From: Rana temporaria
Lineage: Eukaryota; Chordata; Amphibia; Anura; Ranidae
Length of the DNA: 64,000 nt
Direction of reading: 5' to 3'
Assembly: GCF_905171775.1 (NCBI RefSeq)
Contig: NC_053499.1
Span: 80,754,315 to 80,818,314 of the forward strand
Below the pieces are notes generated by a model. It was given only the letters and a program-made list of their open reading frames with translations, was not told where the DNA came from and did not search any database. This document shows positions 40,905 through 53,487 of this stretch, piece after piece; position 1 is the first letter of the stretch, and each line of letters starts with the position of its first letter. A program made the translations under genes and the position numbers.

Positions 40905-43900
40905 ATGGTTGGAAGTAATTTCACTGTATCTGAGGAAAAGATGCTGATTTGTGTAAGTATTTTGACCACTGTTATTTCATTATCTTCAACTGCATTTTAG
41001 TCTAGTTTAAAAGTTAGTATATATGATCAGATATTAGTATTTCACAAACAATGTGTCTCCTGCTTTTACAAAACTACAACTCCCAGCATGCCTGGACAGC
41101 TGCAGACATCCTGGTTGGTAAATGTGTATTTAGGCACGTTTCCTTGTTATTTAGCATAATGAATTTAAAATTTTTTTGAACATAGGACGTATGCGAACGT
41201 CCTGACTTCAGGGTCCTCAAGGCCCAAGGACGTTCGAATACATATTGCCCTTTAGATGTTGCAGAACTACAACTTCCAGCATGCCTGGGAATGCTGGCAC
41301 TTCTAGTATTGTAAGTTCTGCAGGCCCACATTTTTCAGGCCTTTATGCACGGGTCTCTAAACTGTGGCACCCTAGATGCAGCAAAAGTAAAATTCTTAGC
41401 ATGCACTGACAGACCGTGGCTGATGGGAGTAGTAGTTTTGCAACAGCTGGAGGTGGACTGGTCTTGAAACCCTGAGTTAGGTAACAAACCCGTAGTGTTT
41501 TGCAACCATTCTGCCTCCAGCTGTTTTTTTTCTGTTGAAAAGCCTGTGGCGTGCAAAACACAACCCAAAAACTACACCCGGTGCAGGGAAAAATGTGCAC
41601 ACACCTAAAGAGTGACATCACAAAAAACTGCGACGGGTGCATACGTCAGTGGTCCTCCGAAAAGGTCCCGTCTCTGATCCCCCGGGGCGTTAGGCTCCTG
41701 ACAGGGAAAAGAGTTACTGTGGTCCATACAGCCGAAGCCATATGGACCCATCTCGGTCCAAGCAGCCGAAGCCACAAGGACCCAACATCCTCGGAGGGAC
41801 TGCCGAAACAGAACCCTCCTCGGTGAGGCTCCCCCGAAGGGAGACCCCATGAGAGCCGGTGAACCTAACCAGAAGGCCGAGTCTACCAACTCCCAAGACT
41901 TTCAGAGACCGGCCCGAGGACCAGCACCCTACTCGCCACACATAAAGTGCAAGCACCAAAACAAAAAGAGTGACAAACAAAACAGAACACGGGGAAAAAT
42001 AATAAAAGAAAGTGGGGAAAAGGAAGATGGGAGAGTGAGGAAAGTGACCAATGTGAAATAATTCTGCCTCCAGCTGTTGCAAAACTAAAAATCCCTGCAT
42101 GCAACTGGCTGCAATTACCCCCCCCCTCTCCCCCAATGTGAATTTACAGGGTACATTCACATGGGCTGTGGCTTACAGTGTGCTTCTAGCTGAAGCAAAT
42201 TTGGCGCTGCAGCTCAAACCCTCAGCGGGAAACTACTGTGAACCCCATGCCCCTCTGACTGTACCTTAAAAACACTACACCACACTAAATATAAATGAAA
42301 AAACAAAACATATACACATACCCCTACATAGCCACCCTCACCTCCACATTAAAAGAAAACATCTTGTACGGCACTGTTTCCTAAACGGAGCCTACAGCTG
42401 TTGCAAAACAACTCCCCGTTATTACCGGACAGCCATTAACTGTCCAGGCATGCTGGGAGTTAAAGTATAATTGTTGTACAGCTGGTGACGGTGAGCTACA
42501 TGGTGTATCAGAGCATGCTGGTAGTTGTAGTTGTTAAATAACATCAACTCCATTATTTATTCAAAATTAATTCATCAAAAAGTCAAAAGAAACAAACATA
42601 TTATTGTTCCTATATAAAGACAGGGATGAAAAAAAATAATCTATTGTACAGGCCCATTATCAGTGTCCAAAAATAATTATAGCGGTCAGATGAATAGCAA
42701 CGCATATCTCCCCTATACGTGTATCCTGTGTTGTTAATAATATATACATAATTATGCAAATGATAATGGCTGCTATATTTATGCAAAAAAGGTGGCGACC
42801 GAAATGGCAGGATATAAAATCTGTCATGTTACCCCTGTCATTGATTAATAAGGCGAGAATGCTTCCAATTGTTGAATACCATACATTTACGCCATATATC
42901 CATAAGGCTTTAAACAAAAGTATTACAATATACTTTGTTCTTCATCTTGCAGAGGTTCCTAGAAAAGGGCTATGATCAGCTCCGCAGGCAGCCTGAGAAA
43001 AAGGCTGTGGTCAGCGCCCTAATGACCGACTTCGGCGGCCAACACAATCACCTGGCGATTGTCAAGAAGTGGTCTGACCTGAAGAGGCGCCACATGGAAC
43101 AGGTCAGACGTCTTCGGGATAGATATCATCCAGGTAAGTTATTGTTGACAGTTATGTTTTTTCTTTCCAAAGTGTATTTTGTGCGTGAACTCGAGAGAGA
43201 GGAGCCGGCCTGCAGGAGTTGGGAGGCCTCCCCCAGAGGCAATCTGCCACCTTTCTCCATGCCCCGGGTGGCAATGGCGGGTGTGAGGGGGTCCTCCCAA
43301 CCCCACCTCGCATAGCACACTCACCGGGGGCGGGGCTGAGACCACCAAACTCAATTCACATGTAGCCGAAAGCGGGATCCGAACCCCTAGCTGCAGAGGT
43401 GAATCGCTTGTCAGCGCAGTGGCAATCGCGTTGAGCCACCGCAGCTCCTTTGGTGACAGTTATGTAAGGTCATATGTAATTCATGTAAGGTCAGATGTTG
43501 TTAACCAAGACGCCATGTTGTGCTAACATATATCACCACCAGCCAAGGTATTCATAGTACTGTTGAAAAAAGACATGGGACAGCAGACAGGAACACAGAA
43601 GTTATGTGGGAACATACTTTTCCCATTGCTTTGCATGGGACTTTAAACAAAAACCCCGACCCTCACCAATGTGGGTAGTTAAGGGATAAATTAACGATCC
43701 TATACTTTAAGTGGACGTATAGGTAACATGTGACCAAGTGTTATTGAAATATCTACAGCTATTATGAAGTAACATGTATTTCCCATAGAGTTGAATGGGA
43801 CTTTAAAGAAAAACCCCGACCATGGCAAATGGGGGTGGGTAAGGGTTAAACCACCTATCCTATGTTTGTGGCTGACATATAAGTAACCTGTGTGCCAAGT

Positions 43901-46900
43901 TTCATGTAAATATCTTTAGCCGTTTGGACGTGATGCTGGAACATACATACATACATGCACACACACGTTGAGTTTTATATATATAGATTCCCACTAAATT
44001 CCTGTGTTAGGCGTGGGGTTGTTATAGTAATCCCGTGTGCTCCATCAGGCCCTTTTTTTAACATGAGATCATCTGAACAAAACAAAGGAGACAAAAACAG
44101 CTCATTTTAACATGGTGGCAGCCCAGCTCACGCTCAGTCCCCTGTAGTGTCCACAAGACCCTTTAATATAACATTGTCCCATTGGTTAACTGTCTATATA
44201 AATCAACTTGTATTCATATACAATACAGCAGAGTACACAGAATTTGCATACGTCATTAGAAAACATTTTTATAATATATGAACATTGTGTTATTATAGGA
44301 GCTCCGCTACCAGTTGTGCGCGCCAAGCGCAGAAGGCGCCAGGCCGATGAGGAGGAGGAGGATGCGGCAGAGGAGGATGCGGCAGAGGAGGATGCGGCAG
44401 AGGAGGAGATGAATAAGGAGGAGCAGCCAGGGCCCTCCCACTCGCCAACCCCAGCTCCTGTTGAGGTGCAAGCTGAGGAGCTTCCCCCCCCCCACCCCAA
44501 CTTCTCAAGGAGACGAGCAGGAGGAAGCCAGCGGCCCTGTGACCCTCGCTCAGGAAGATAAATATGTGCACAATGATTAATAACATTTCAACAATAAAAT
44601 GTAGATATAAAAATGGACAACATATAAAGCGCACCCGTCAGATTGTAGAACCATAATATGGTATTTATGATAGAAGTATACAGGTAGTGCAGAATTATTA
44701 GGCAAGTTGTATTTTTGAGGATTCATTTTATTATTGAACAACAACCATGTTCTCAATGAACCCCAAAAACTCATTAATATCAAAGCTGAATATTTTTGGA
44801 AGTAGTTTTTAGTTTGTTTTTAATGTTAGCTATTTTAGGGGGATATCTGTGTGTGCAGGTGACTACTATTACTGTGCAGAATTATTAGGCAACTTAACAA
44901 AAAAATAAATATATACCCATTTCAATGTCCTGCATGAAAATCATGTTTTTCTTGAAGGATGCAGACTTCTTCCTGTACCACTGCTCGAAGAAGGTGTCTT
45001 CCAGAAACTGGCAGTAGGACTGGGAGTTGAGCTTGACTCCATCCTCAATCCGAAAAGGCCCCACAAGCTCATCTTTGATGATACCAGCCCAAACCAGTAC
45101 TCCGCCACCACCTTGCTGGCGTCTGTTTTGGACTGGAGCTCTCTTCCCTTTACCAATCCAGCCACGGGCCCATCCATCTGGCCCATCAAGACTCACTGTC
45201 ATTTCAGCAGTCCATAAAACCTTAGAAAAATCATTCTTGAGATATTTCTTGGCACAGTCTTGACGTTTCAGCTTGTGTGTCTTGTGCAGTGGTCGTCGTC
45301 TTTCAGCCTTTCTTACCTTGGCCATGTCTATGAGTATTGCACACATTGTGCTTTTGGGCACCACAGTGATGTTGCAGCTCTTAAATATGGCCAAACTGGT
45401 GGCAAGTGGCATGTTGGCAGCCGCACGCTTGACTTTTCTCAGTTCATGGGCAGTTATTTTGCGCCTTTGTTTTTCCACACGCTTCTTTTGTTTGATGATC
45501 ACGCTTCAGAAGCTTTGCAATTTTAAGAGTGCTGCATCCCTCTGCTAGATATCTCTCTATTTTGGACTTTTCAGAGTCTGTCAAGTCCTTCTTTTGGCCC
45601 ATTTTGCCAAAGGAAAGGAAATTGACTAATAATTATGCACACCTGATATAGAGTGTTGATGTCATTAGACCACACACCTTCTCATTACAGAGATGTACAT
45701 TACCTAATATGCCTAATCGGTAGTAGGCTTTCGAGCCTATACAGCTTGGAGTAAGACAACATGCATAAAGAGGATGATGTGGTCCAAATACTCATTTGCC
45801 TAATAATTCTGCACTCCCGGGATGTGTTAGACACATAACAAGTGTATAGACATGATAATGATTGATTAACCAGTTCCCGACCCCCGCATGTACATATACG
45901 TCCACAATATGGCACGTACAGGCACATGGGCGTGCACGTACGTCCTCGCCTATTAGCGGGTGGGGGGTCCGATCGGGACCCCCCCCGCTACATGCGGAGG
46001 TCGGGTCCGCTCGGGGAGCGATCCGGGACCACGGCGCGGCTATTTGTTTATAGCCGCTCCGTCGCGATCGCTCCCCGGAGCTGAAGAACGGGGAGAGCCG
46101 TGTGTAAACACGGCTTCCCCGTCCTTCACTATGGCGGCGCATCGATCGCGTCATTCCCTTTATAGGGAAGACACGATCGATGACGTCATTCCTACAGCCA
46201 CACCCCCAAACAGTTGTAAACACATACTAGGTGCACCCTAACTCCTACAGCGCCACCTGTGGTTAACTCCCAAACTGCAACTGTCATTTTCACAATAAAG
46301 AATGCAATTTAAATGCATTTTTTGCTGTGAAAATGACAATGGTCCCAAAAATGTGTCAAAATTGTCCGAAGTGTCCGCCATAATGTCGCAGTCACGAAAA
46401 AAATTGCTGATCGCCGCCATTAGTAGTAAAAAAAAAAAATTAATAAAAATGCAATAAAACTATCCCCTTTTTTGTAAACACTATAAATTTTGCGCAAACC
46501 AATCGATAAACGCTTATTGCGATTTTTTTTTACTAAAAATAGGTAGAAGAATACGTATCGGCCTAAACTGAGGAAAAAAAATGTTTTTATATATGTTTTT
46601 GGGGGATATTTATTACAGCAAAAAGTAAAAAATATTGCTTTTTTTTCAAAATTGTCGCTCTATTTTTGTTTATAGCGCAAAAACTAAAAAACGCAGATGT
46701 GATCAAATACCACCAAAAGAAAGCTCTATTTGTGGGGAAAAAAGGACGCCAATTTTGTTTGGGAGCCACGTCGCACGACCGCGCAATTGTCTGTTAAAGC
46801 GACGCAGTCCCGAACTGTAAAAACACCTTGGGTCTTTAGGCTGCATATTGGTCCGGGGCTTAAGTGGTTAATAAGCAAAAAAAATATTTTATTTATTTGG

Positions 46901-47121
46901 TAACGTTCTTTGAAATCCAAATGTTTTTTTATTATATCCTAACAGTATCAAGAAAGATGATGAGACAGAAAGCGCTCATAAAAAAAACACACCAGAGGAT
47001 CCTGGGAAATCAACACCAAATCCGCTACCTGGTCCAACAAAATATGCTGCTAGAGCAGCAGCAATCAGAAAATATTGCTGAGATGGAAAGGCTTCAGAAG
47101 CTCAATCAGAGTTATGTCTGA
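40905..47121 (+). CDS. Putative four-exon Myb/SANT-like coiled-coil protein gene
   Basis: Exon 1 is 40905-40952 (MVGSNFTVSEEKMLIC, donor GTAAGT). Exon 2 is 42953-43133 (acceptor TTGCAG, donor GTAAGT) and reads RFLEKGYDQLRR...IVKKWSDLKRRHMEQV. The KKWSDLK signature fits Myb/SANT-like (NAIF1/MSANTD-type) DNA-binding domains. Exon 3 starts 44299 (acceptor TTATAG) in the compatible phase: VVRAKRRRRQADEEEED, a basic then Glu-rich stretch with three DAAEE repeats. Its end is unclear because a C-run (44488) may hide a frameshift, and no strong donor follows. Exon 4, 46946-47121, reads ...QNMLLEQQQSENIAEMERLQ, a likely coiled coil, with a stop and ATTAAA after it. Expression and family are unproven. 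Confidence 0.45.
40953..42952. other. Intron 1 of the Myb-like gene; MITE debris and an unidentified repeat
   Basis: It contains decayed copies of the AACTACAACTCCCAGCATGC-type MITE (about 41070-41110, 41250-41300, 41347-41475, 42380-42545). It also holds an unrecognised GC-richer segment (41545-42055) in which AGCCGAAGCCA recurs within a 36-bp direct repeat (GTCCATACAGCC.../GTCCAAGCAGCC...). Open frames across this part show no domain. Confidence 0.5.
43170..43448 (-). mobile_element. tRNA-derived SINE
   Basis: Read on the minus strand it begins GGAGCTGCGGTGGCTCAACG, with an A-box-like TGGCTCAACGCG (43438-43427) and a B-box-like GGTTCGGATCC (43385-43375), about 40 bp apart as in tRNA promoters. 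The body continues into a GC-rich region ending near 43170. The B box differs from the consensus at one base. It lies immediately after the exon 2 donor of the Myb-like gene. Confidence 0.65.
43600..43990 (+). mobile_element. LINE 3'-end-like repeat (RTE-type tail)
   Basis: Two diverged ~160-bp units share TGGGACTTTAAA.AAAAACC and GTAAGGG/TTAAGGG words. They are followed by CAAGTTTCATGTAAATATCT, TTGGACGTGATGCTGGAACA, a CATA/CA microsatellite and TATATATATAGATT. The ending resembles short-repeat tails of RTE-like LINEs, which I infer from pattern only. No protein is encoded. Confidence 0.4.
44681..45820 (-). mobile_element. Tc1/mariner element, internally deleted
   Basis: The ends AGTGCAGAATTATTAGGCAA (left, from 44686) and the same word on the other strand (45816 down) are inverted repeats. 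TA precedes the left end (44679-44680). A secondary copy of GTGCAGAATTATTAGGCAA sits inside at 44875-44893. The transposase is on the minus strand. It is inserted in intron 3 of the Myb-like gene. Confidence 0.85.
44894..45602 (-). pseudogene. Tc1-type transposase, deleted and frameshifted
   Basis: ATG 45602 starts MGQKKDLTDSEKSKIERYL, and the frame shifts near 45500 into the long frame down to 44894. The N-terminal helix-turn-helix region (CSTLKIAKLL) and the catalytic part LDGPDGWARGW are recognisable. The position of the first catalytic Asp reads VLWTAEM, where relatives have Asp, so it is Ala here. The second Asp is in IFMQD, and the sequence then jumps to non-homologous residues and a stop, so the third acidic residue and about 60 residues are missing. 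Confidence 0.82.
45866..46871 (+). mobile_element. Complete TTAA-type (piggyBac-like) non-autonomous element
   Basis: TTAA at 45866-45869 and 46868-46871 flank ends CCAGTTCCCGACC and, on the other strand, CCACTTAAGCCCCGG. The 1006-bp body has the same order as 5342-5977, and its 3' part (ACCACCAAAAGAAAGCTCTA onward) matches the 3' end of the autonomous piggyBac at 12627-12759. It has no coding capacity. It lies in intron 3 of the putative Myb-like gene, about 75 bp before exon 4. Confidence 0.87.
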
Positions 47122-47159
47122 ATTTATTTTTTTATTAAAAAATCTTATTTTTTGGAAAT

Positions 47160-47634
47160 GTTTCATTTCTTTTTGAGATAGATTTGTAGGTTTTTCAACA
47201 CATCTAACTTCACATTGAACAAATCAACATCAACACATCTAACTTCATAATAAGCAAAAACATTTTATACTATTATTTTATTTAACACAAACCTAGGACA
47301 AACTAAAGCACACGACACAGACACAACGAACACAAAATAAACTGTTGAAAAATGAACATAACAAAAGCAACAATATATATATATATACAGAGAGAGAGAG
47401 AGAGCAAGAAAGAGAGAGAGAATGCAGATTTGCTCTTGCAGACAGCCCAATGGTTGCAGTATAAAGGCCGCAAACCAGGGTTTAACATAAGGTTCATTGT
47501 TTTAGTTACACTTGCTGTTTAGATCCAGTCTGGTAGCTTGTAGCGGAGGCTGTTGGTGGATCCGCTGTGCCAGAGAGGTCATGAAGCTTTACTCAGCATG
47601 GAGGCAGCAGCAGTAGTATTAAAATATAATGTAA
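47160..47634. other. Gene-free spacer with GA microsatellite
   Basis: AT-rich DNA with a duplicated ACACATCTAACTTCA word (near 47200 and 47235), a short TA run (47371-47385) and a GA run (47390-47420). No gene is seen. Its right end touches the first unit of the large tandem array. Confidence 0.6.
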
Positions 47635-50600
47635 CTAGACAATGCATTTCCTGAGGAAAATGTGAGTGGGAATGCTGATTAGCTTAATTGCTGAGCCCCT
47701 TGCCAAAGACATTCACCATAACCACTACACTATCTTTAGGACACACAGCTTCTTTCTCTATCTGCAAAGTATAGAGTATGCTGACTTCATGGTCGCCACT
47801 CCCCCCTCAAGAGGTTTCCCCTCCCCCCCAGGTCAGTGAGGAGAAATATTGCACTGAGGTAAGGAAAGCTATTTATGGAAAGAAATAACATTACAAACGC
47901 TTTTAATTCACAGATCAAATACATGATTTAAGCCTCCAAACAAAGCTTAAAAAAATCCTCAACCGTACATGCGATCGATACAACGACTACACCGTTTGAA
48001 ATACACGGCCCTTGTGAACGCATCGATATGAAATTTATGTTGATAAACTTAAAAATGTGGCCATGTCTGCGATTTAGAAAAGAGCGTCTTTGTGTGTTTT
48101 GCAGCAACATTTTTTAGATAATTTAACATGAGAGTCTATGAGAGATAATTTCAGGCTTTTGTCCTTTAGAAGCTCCAAGAACTAAAACTAAAATACGTAT
48201 CGCAGAACTGATCACATTGCCTGAAACCAGACAAGCATAGCTACGTTTTGATATATAAATTGCGTATGAAAAGTAGATCTTGTGGGCGTGAGAGCAATTT
48301 GTTTCCCCTTTTTTTAAAGATATTTTTTTTTACAAAGATCTCCAATGTTAAGGTCACATGACACACTCTAAATCCCCTCCATAGGATTACATTATAACCG
48401 ATTGCATTTTCGTAAAAAATTTGCCAAACGTAAATTGCGTTTTCACCAAAAATTGTAAACGATATCGATCTGAAAAGTCATAGCCGGATAGCTGAATATT
48501 TTGTGACCGCTTTAAAGTTTGTTTGGTGTCTGTAAGTGAAAGTATGAAGGAGCTGAAACTTTTGGCAGGGCATGTGATTTCAAAGGGAAAAAGGATGTTC
48601 TCATTGACTTCAATGTTAAAAAAAAGGGTCTAAAAGCTTAAAATTTATAAAAGTATAAATAGTCCAAAAAAACTTGAAGAAGTCCCATCATTAGCTGAAC
48701 GAGACGAACATTTTTACAGTTGAATGGTCTCAATAGCTGAAAGTATGCCGAAGTTACGCAGAGCCAAAAAACGTAAGGAATAATAAGAACTAGAAAATGC
48801 ATTTCCTGAGGAAAATGCGAGTGGGAATGCTGAATAGCTGAGCCCGCGCCAAAGCCATTCACCATAACCACTACAGTATCTTTAGGACACACAGCTCCTT
48901 TCTCTATCTGCAAAGTAGAGAGTATGCTGACTTCCTGGTCGCCCCTCCCCCTCAAGAGGTTTCCCCTCCCCCCCAGGTCAGTGAGGAGAAATATTGCACT
49001 GAGGTACAGAAAGCTATTTATGGAAAGACCATTACAAACGCCTTTTAATTCACAGACCAAATACGTGAAATACGCCTTCAAACAAAACTTAATAAATCCA
49101 CAACCGTACATGCGATCGTTACAGCGACTTCACCGTTTGAAAGACACGGTCCTTGTGAACGCATCGATATGAAATTTATGTTGATAAACTTAAAAATGTG
49201 GCCATGTCAGCGATTTAGAAAAGAGCGTCTTTGTGCGTTTTGCAGAAACATTTTTTTGACTTTTTAACATGACGGTCAATGGGAGGGAGTTTGAGGTGCT
49301 TGTCCTTTAGAAGCTCCTGGAACTAAAAGTCAAATGCCCATTGCAAAACTGATCACATTGCCTGAAACCAGACAAGCATAGCTACGTTTTGATATATAAA
49401 TTGTGTATGACAAGTAGATCTTGTGGGCGTGAGAGCAATTTGTTTCCCCTTTTTTTAAAGATAATTTTTTTTTCAATGATCTGCACTCTAAAGGTCACAT
49501 GACACACTCTAAATCCCCTCCATAGGAATTCATTATAACCGATTACATTTTCTGAAAATAACACTAAACGTAAATTGCGTTTTCACAATCTAAATCTAAA
49601 AATCACAATCTAAAAAGTCATGTTTGGATAGCTGAATATTTTGTGACCGCTTTAAAGTTTGTTTGGTGTCTGTAAGTGAAAGTATGAAGGAGTTGAAACT
49701 TTTGGCAGAACGTGTGTTTTGAAGCAGGAAAAAGGATGTTCTCATTGACTTCAATGTTAAAAAAAGTGTCTAAAAGCTTAATATTTTAAAAAGTATAAAT
49801 AGTACAAAAAAACTTGAAGAAGTCCCATCGTTAGCTGAACGAGATGAACATTTTAATAGTTGAATGGTCTCAATAGCTGAAAGTATGCAGAAGTTACGCA
49901 GAGCCAAAAAACGTACGGAATAAAGGATAAAATTAAAACTAGAAAATGCATTTCCTGAGGAAAATGCGAGTGGGAATGCTGAATAGCTGAATTGCTGAGC
50001 CCCTTGCCAAAGCCATTCACCATAACCACTACAGTATCTTTAGGACATACAAGCAGTGTTCCTTCAGTACTTATAAAGCCTAATATCACACAGCTCCTTT
50101 CTCAATCTGCAATATAGAGAGTGTCCTGACTTGCCTGGTCGCCCCTCCCCCTCAAGAGGCTTTCTCCACATGAGGTGGGGGAGGAGGACTGCACTGAGGT
50201 AAGGAAAGCTGTTTAGGGAATCAAAATACCATTAGAAACGCTTTCATCCACACACAAAATCAGTTATCGAAGCCTTCAAACAAAACGTAATGAATCCACA
50301 ACCGTACATGCGATCGATACAGCGACTTCACCGTTTGAAAGACACGGCCCTTGTGAACGCATCGATATGAAATTTATGTTGATAAACTTAAAATTGTGGC
50401 CATGCCAGCGATTTAGAAAAGAGCGTCTTTGTGTGTTTTGCAGGGACATTTTTAAAAATTTTAACATGACGGTCAATGAGAGTTATTTTGGCGCACTTGT
50501 CCTTTAGAAGCTCCTGGAACTAAAAGTCAAATGCCTATCACAAAACTGATCACATTTCCTGAAACCAGACAAGCATAGCTACGTTTTGATATATAAATTG

Positions 50601-52971
50601 TGTATGACAAGTAGATCTTGTGGGCGTGAGAGCAATTTGTTCCCCCTTTTTTTAAAGATAATTTTTTTGTGGATGATCTGCACTCTAAAGGTCACATGAC
50701 ACACTCTAAACCTGCTCCATAGGATTACATTATAACCGATTCCATTTTCTGAAAAGATCACTAAACGTAAATTGCATTTTCACAAAAACCGTGAAAGATA
50801 TCAATCTGAAAAGTCATGTTTGGATAGTTGAATATTTTGTGACCGCTTTAAAGTTTGTTTGGTGTCTGTAAGTGAAAGTATGAAGGAGCTGAAACTTTTG
50901 GCAGAACGTGTGTTTTGAAGCGGTAAAAAGCATGTTCTCATTGACTTCAATGTTAAAAAAAAGTGTCTAAAAGCTTAATATTTTAAAAAGTATAAATAGT
51001 ACAAAAAAACTTGAAGAAGTCCCATCGTTAGCTGAACGAGATGAACATTTTAATAGTTGAATGGTCTCAATAGCTGAAAGTATGCAGAAGTTACGCAGAG
51101 CCAAAAAACGTACGGAATAAAGGATAAAATTAAAACTAGAAAATGCATTTCCTGAGGAAAATGCGAGTGGGAATGCTGAATAGCTGAGCCCGCACCAAAG
51201 CCATTCACCATAACCACTAAACTATCTTTAGGACACACAGCTCCTTTCTCTATCTGCAAAGTAGAGAGTATGCTGACTTCCTGGTCGCCCCTCCCCCCTC
51301 AAGAGGTTTCCCCTCCCCCAGGTCAGTGAGGAGGAATATTGCCCTGAGGTAAGGAAAGCTATTTATGGAAAGAAATTCCATTACAAACGCCTTTTAATTC
51401 ACAGTCCAATACATGAATTACGCCTTCAAACAAAACGTAATAAATCCACAACCGTACATGCGATCGATACAGCGACTTCACCGTTTGAAAGACACGGCCC
51501 TTGTGAACGCATCAATATGAAATTTATGTTGATAAACTTAAAAATGTGGCCATGTCAGCGATTTAGAAAAGAGCGTCTTTGTGTGTTTTGCAGGAATTTT
51601 TTTTAGACTTTTTAACATGACGGTCAATGGGAGGGCGTTTGAGGCACTTGTCCTTTAGAAGCTCCTGGAACTAAAAGTCAAATGCCTATCGCAAAACTGA
51701 TCACATTGCCTGAAACCAGACAAGCATACCTACGTTTTGATATATAAATTGTGTATGACAAGTAGATCTTGTGGGCGTGAGAGCAATTTGTTCGCCCTTT
51801 TTTTAAAGATAATTTTTGTTTTCAAAGATCTCCACTCTAAAGGTCACATGACACACTCTAAACCTGCTCCATAGAATTACATTATAACCGATAAAAAAAT
51901 CACTAAACGTAAATTGCGTTTTCACAAAAACCGTAAAAGATATCAATCTAAAAAGTCATGTTTGGATAGCTGAATATTTTGTGACCGCTTTAAAGTTTGT
52001 TTGGTGTCTGTAAGTGAAAGTATGAAGGAGCTGAAACTTTTGGCAGAACGTGTGTTTTGAAGCAGGAAAAAGGATGTTCTCATTGACTTCAATGTTAAAA
52101 AAAAGTGTCTAAAAGCTTAATATTTTAAAAAGTATAAATAGTACAAAAAAACTTGAAGAAGTCCCATCGTTAGCTGAATGAGATGAACATTTTAAAAGTT
52201 AAATGGTCTCAATAGCTGAAAGTATGCAGAAGTTACGCAGAGCCAAAAAACGTACGGAATAAAATTAAAATTAAGAATAATAAAAAACGAATATCAATAC
52301 TGGGAATGCTTATTAAAGCATTCCCACTAACTAGAAAATGCATTCCCTGAGGAAAATGCGAGTGGGAATGCTGAATTGCTGAGCCCGCACCAAAGCCATT
52401 CACCATAACCACTACACTATCTTTAGGACACACAGCTCCTTTCTCTATCTGCAAATTAGAGAGTATCCTGACTTCCTGGTCGCCCCTCCCCCCTCAAGAG
52501 GTTTTCTCTCCCTCCCCCAGGTCAGTGAGGAGGAATATTGCACTGAGGTAAAGAAAGTCATTTAGGGAAAGAATTACCATTACAAACGCTTTTAATTCAC
52601 AGACCAAATACATGAATTAAGCCTTCAACAAAACTTAATAAATCCACAACCGTACATGCGATCGATACAGCGACTTCACCGTTTGAAAGACACGGCCCTT
52701 GTGAACGCATCAATATGAAATTTATGTTGATAAACTTAAAAATGTGGCCATGTCAGCGATTTAGAAAAGAGCGTCTTTGTGTGTTTTGCAGAATTTTTTT
52801 TTAGACTTTTTAACATGACGGTCAATGGGAGGGAGTTTGAGGTGCTTGTCCTTTAGAAGCTCCTGGAACTAAAAGTCAAATGCCTATCGCAAAACTGATC
52901 ACATTGCCTGAAACCAGACAAGCATAGCTACGTTTTGATATATAAATTGTGTATGACAAGTAGATCTTGTG

Positions 52972-53487
52972 GGCGTGAGAGCAATTTGTTCCCCCTTTTT
53001 TAAAGATAATTTTTTTTGTGGATGATCTGTGCTGTAAAGGTCACATGACACACTCTAAAGCTGCTCCATAGAAACACATTATAACCGATAAAATTTTCTG
53101 AAAAAATCACTAAACGTAAATTGCGTTTTCACAAAAAACGTAAAAGATATCAATCTAAAAAGTCATTTTCGGATAGCTGAATATTTTGTGACCGCTTTAA
53201 AGTTTGTTTGGTGTCTGTAAGTGAAAGTGGGCGTGAGAGCAATTTGTTCCCCCTTTTTTTAAAGATAATTTTTTTGTGGATGATCTGCACTCTAAAGGTA
53301 ACATGACACACTCTAAACCTGCTCCATAGGATTACATTATAACCGATTCCATTTTCTGAAAAAATCAGTAAACGTAAATTGCGTTTTCACAAAAAACGTA
53401 AAAGATATCAATCTGAAAAGTCATGTTTGGATAGCTGAATATTTTGTGACCGCTTTAAAGTTTGTTTGGTGTCTGTAAGTGAAAGTA
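52972..53487. repeat. 256-bp internal duplication in unit 5 of the array
   Basis: The segment from TGGGCGTGAGAGCAATTTG to GTCTGTAAGTGAAAGT occurs twice in a row (about 52972-53228 and 53229-53487). The junction GTGAAAGTGGGCGTG joins the two at 53228. It accounts for the extra length of this unit. Confidence 0.85.
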
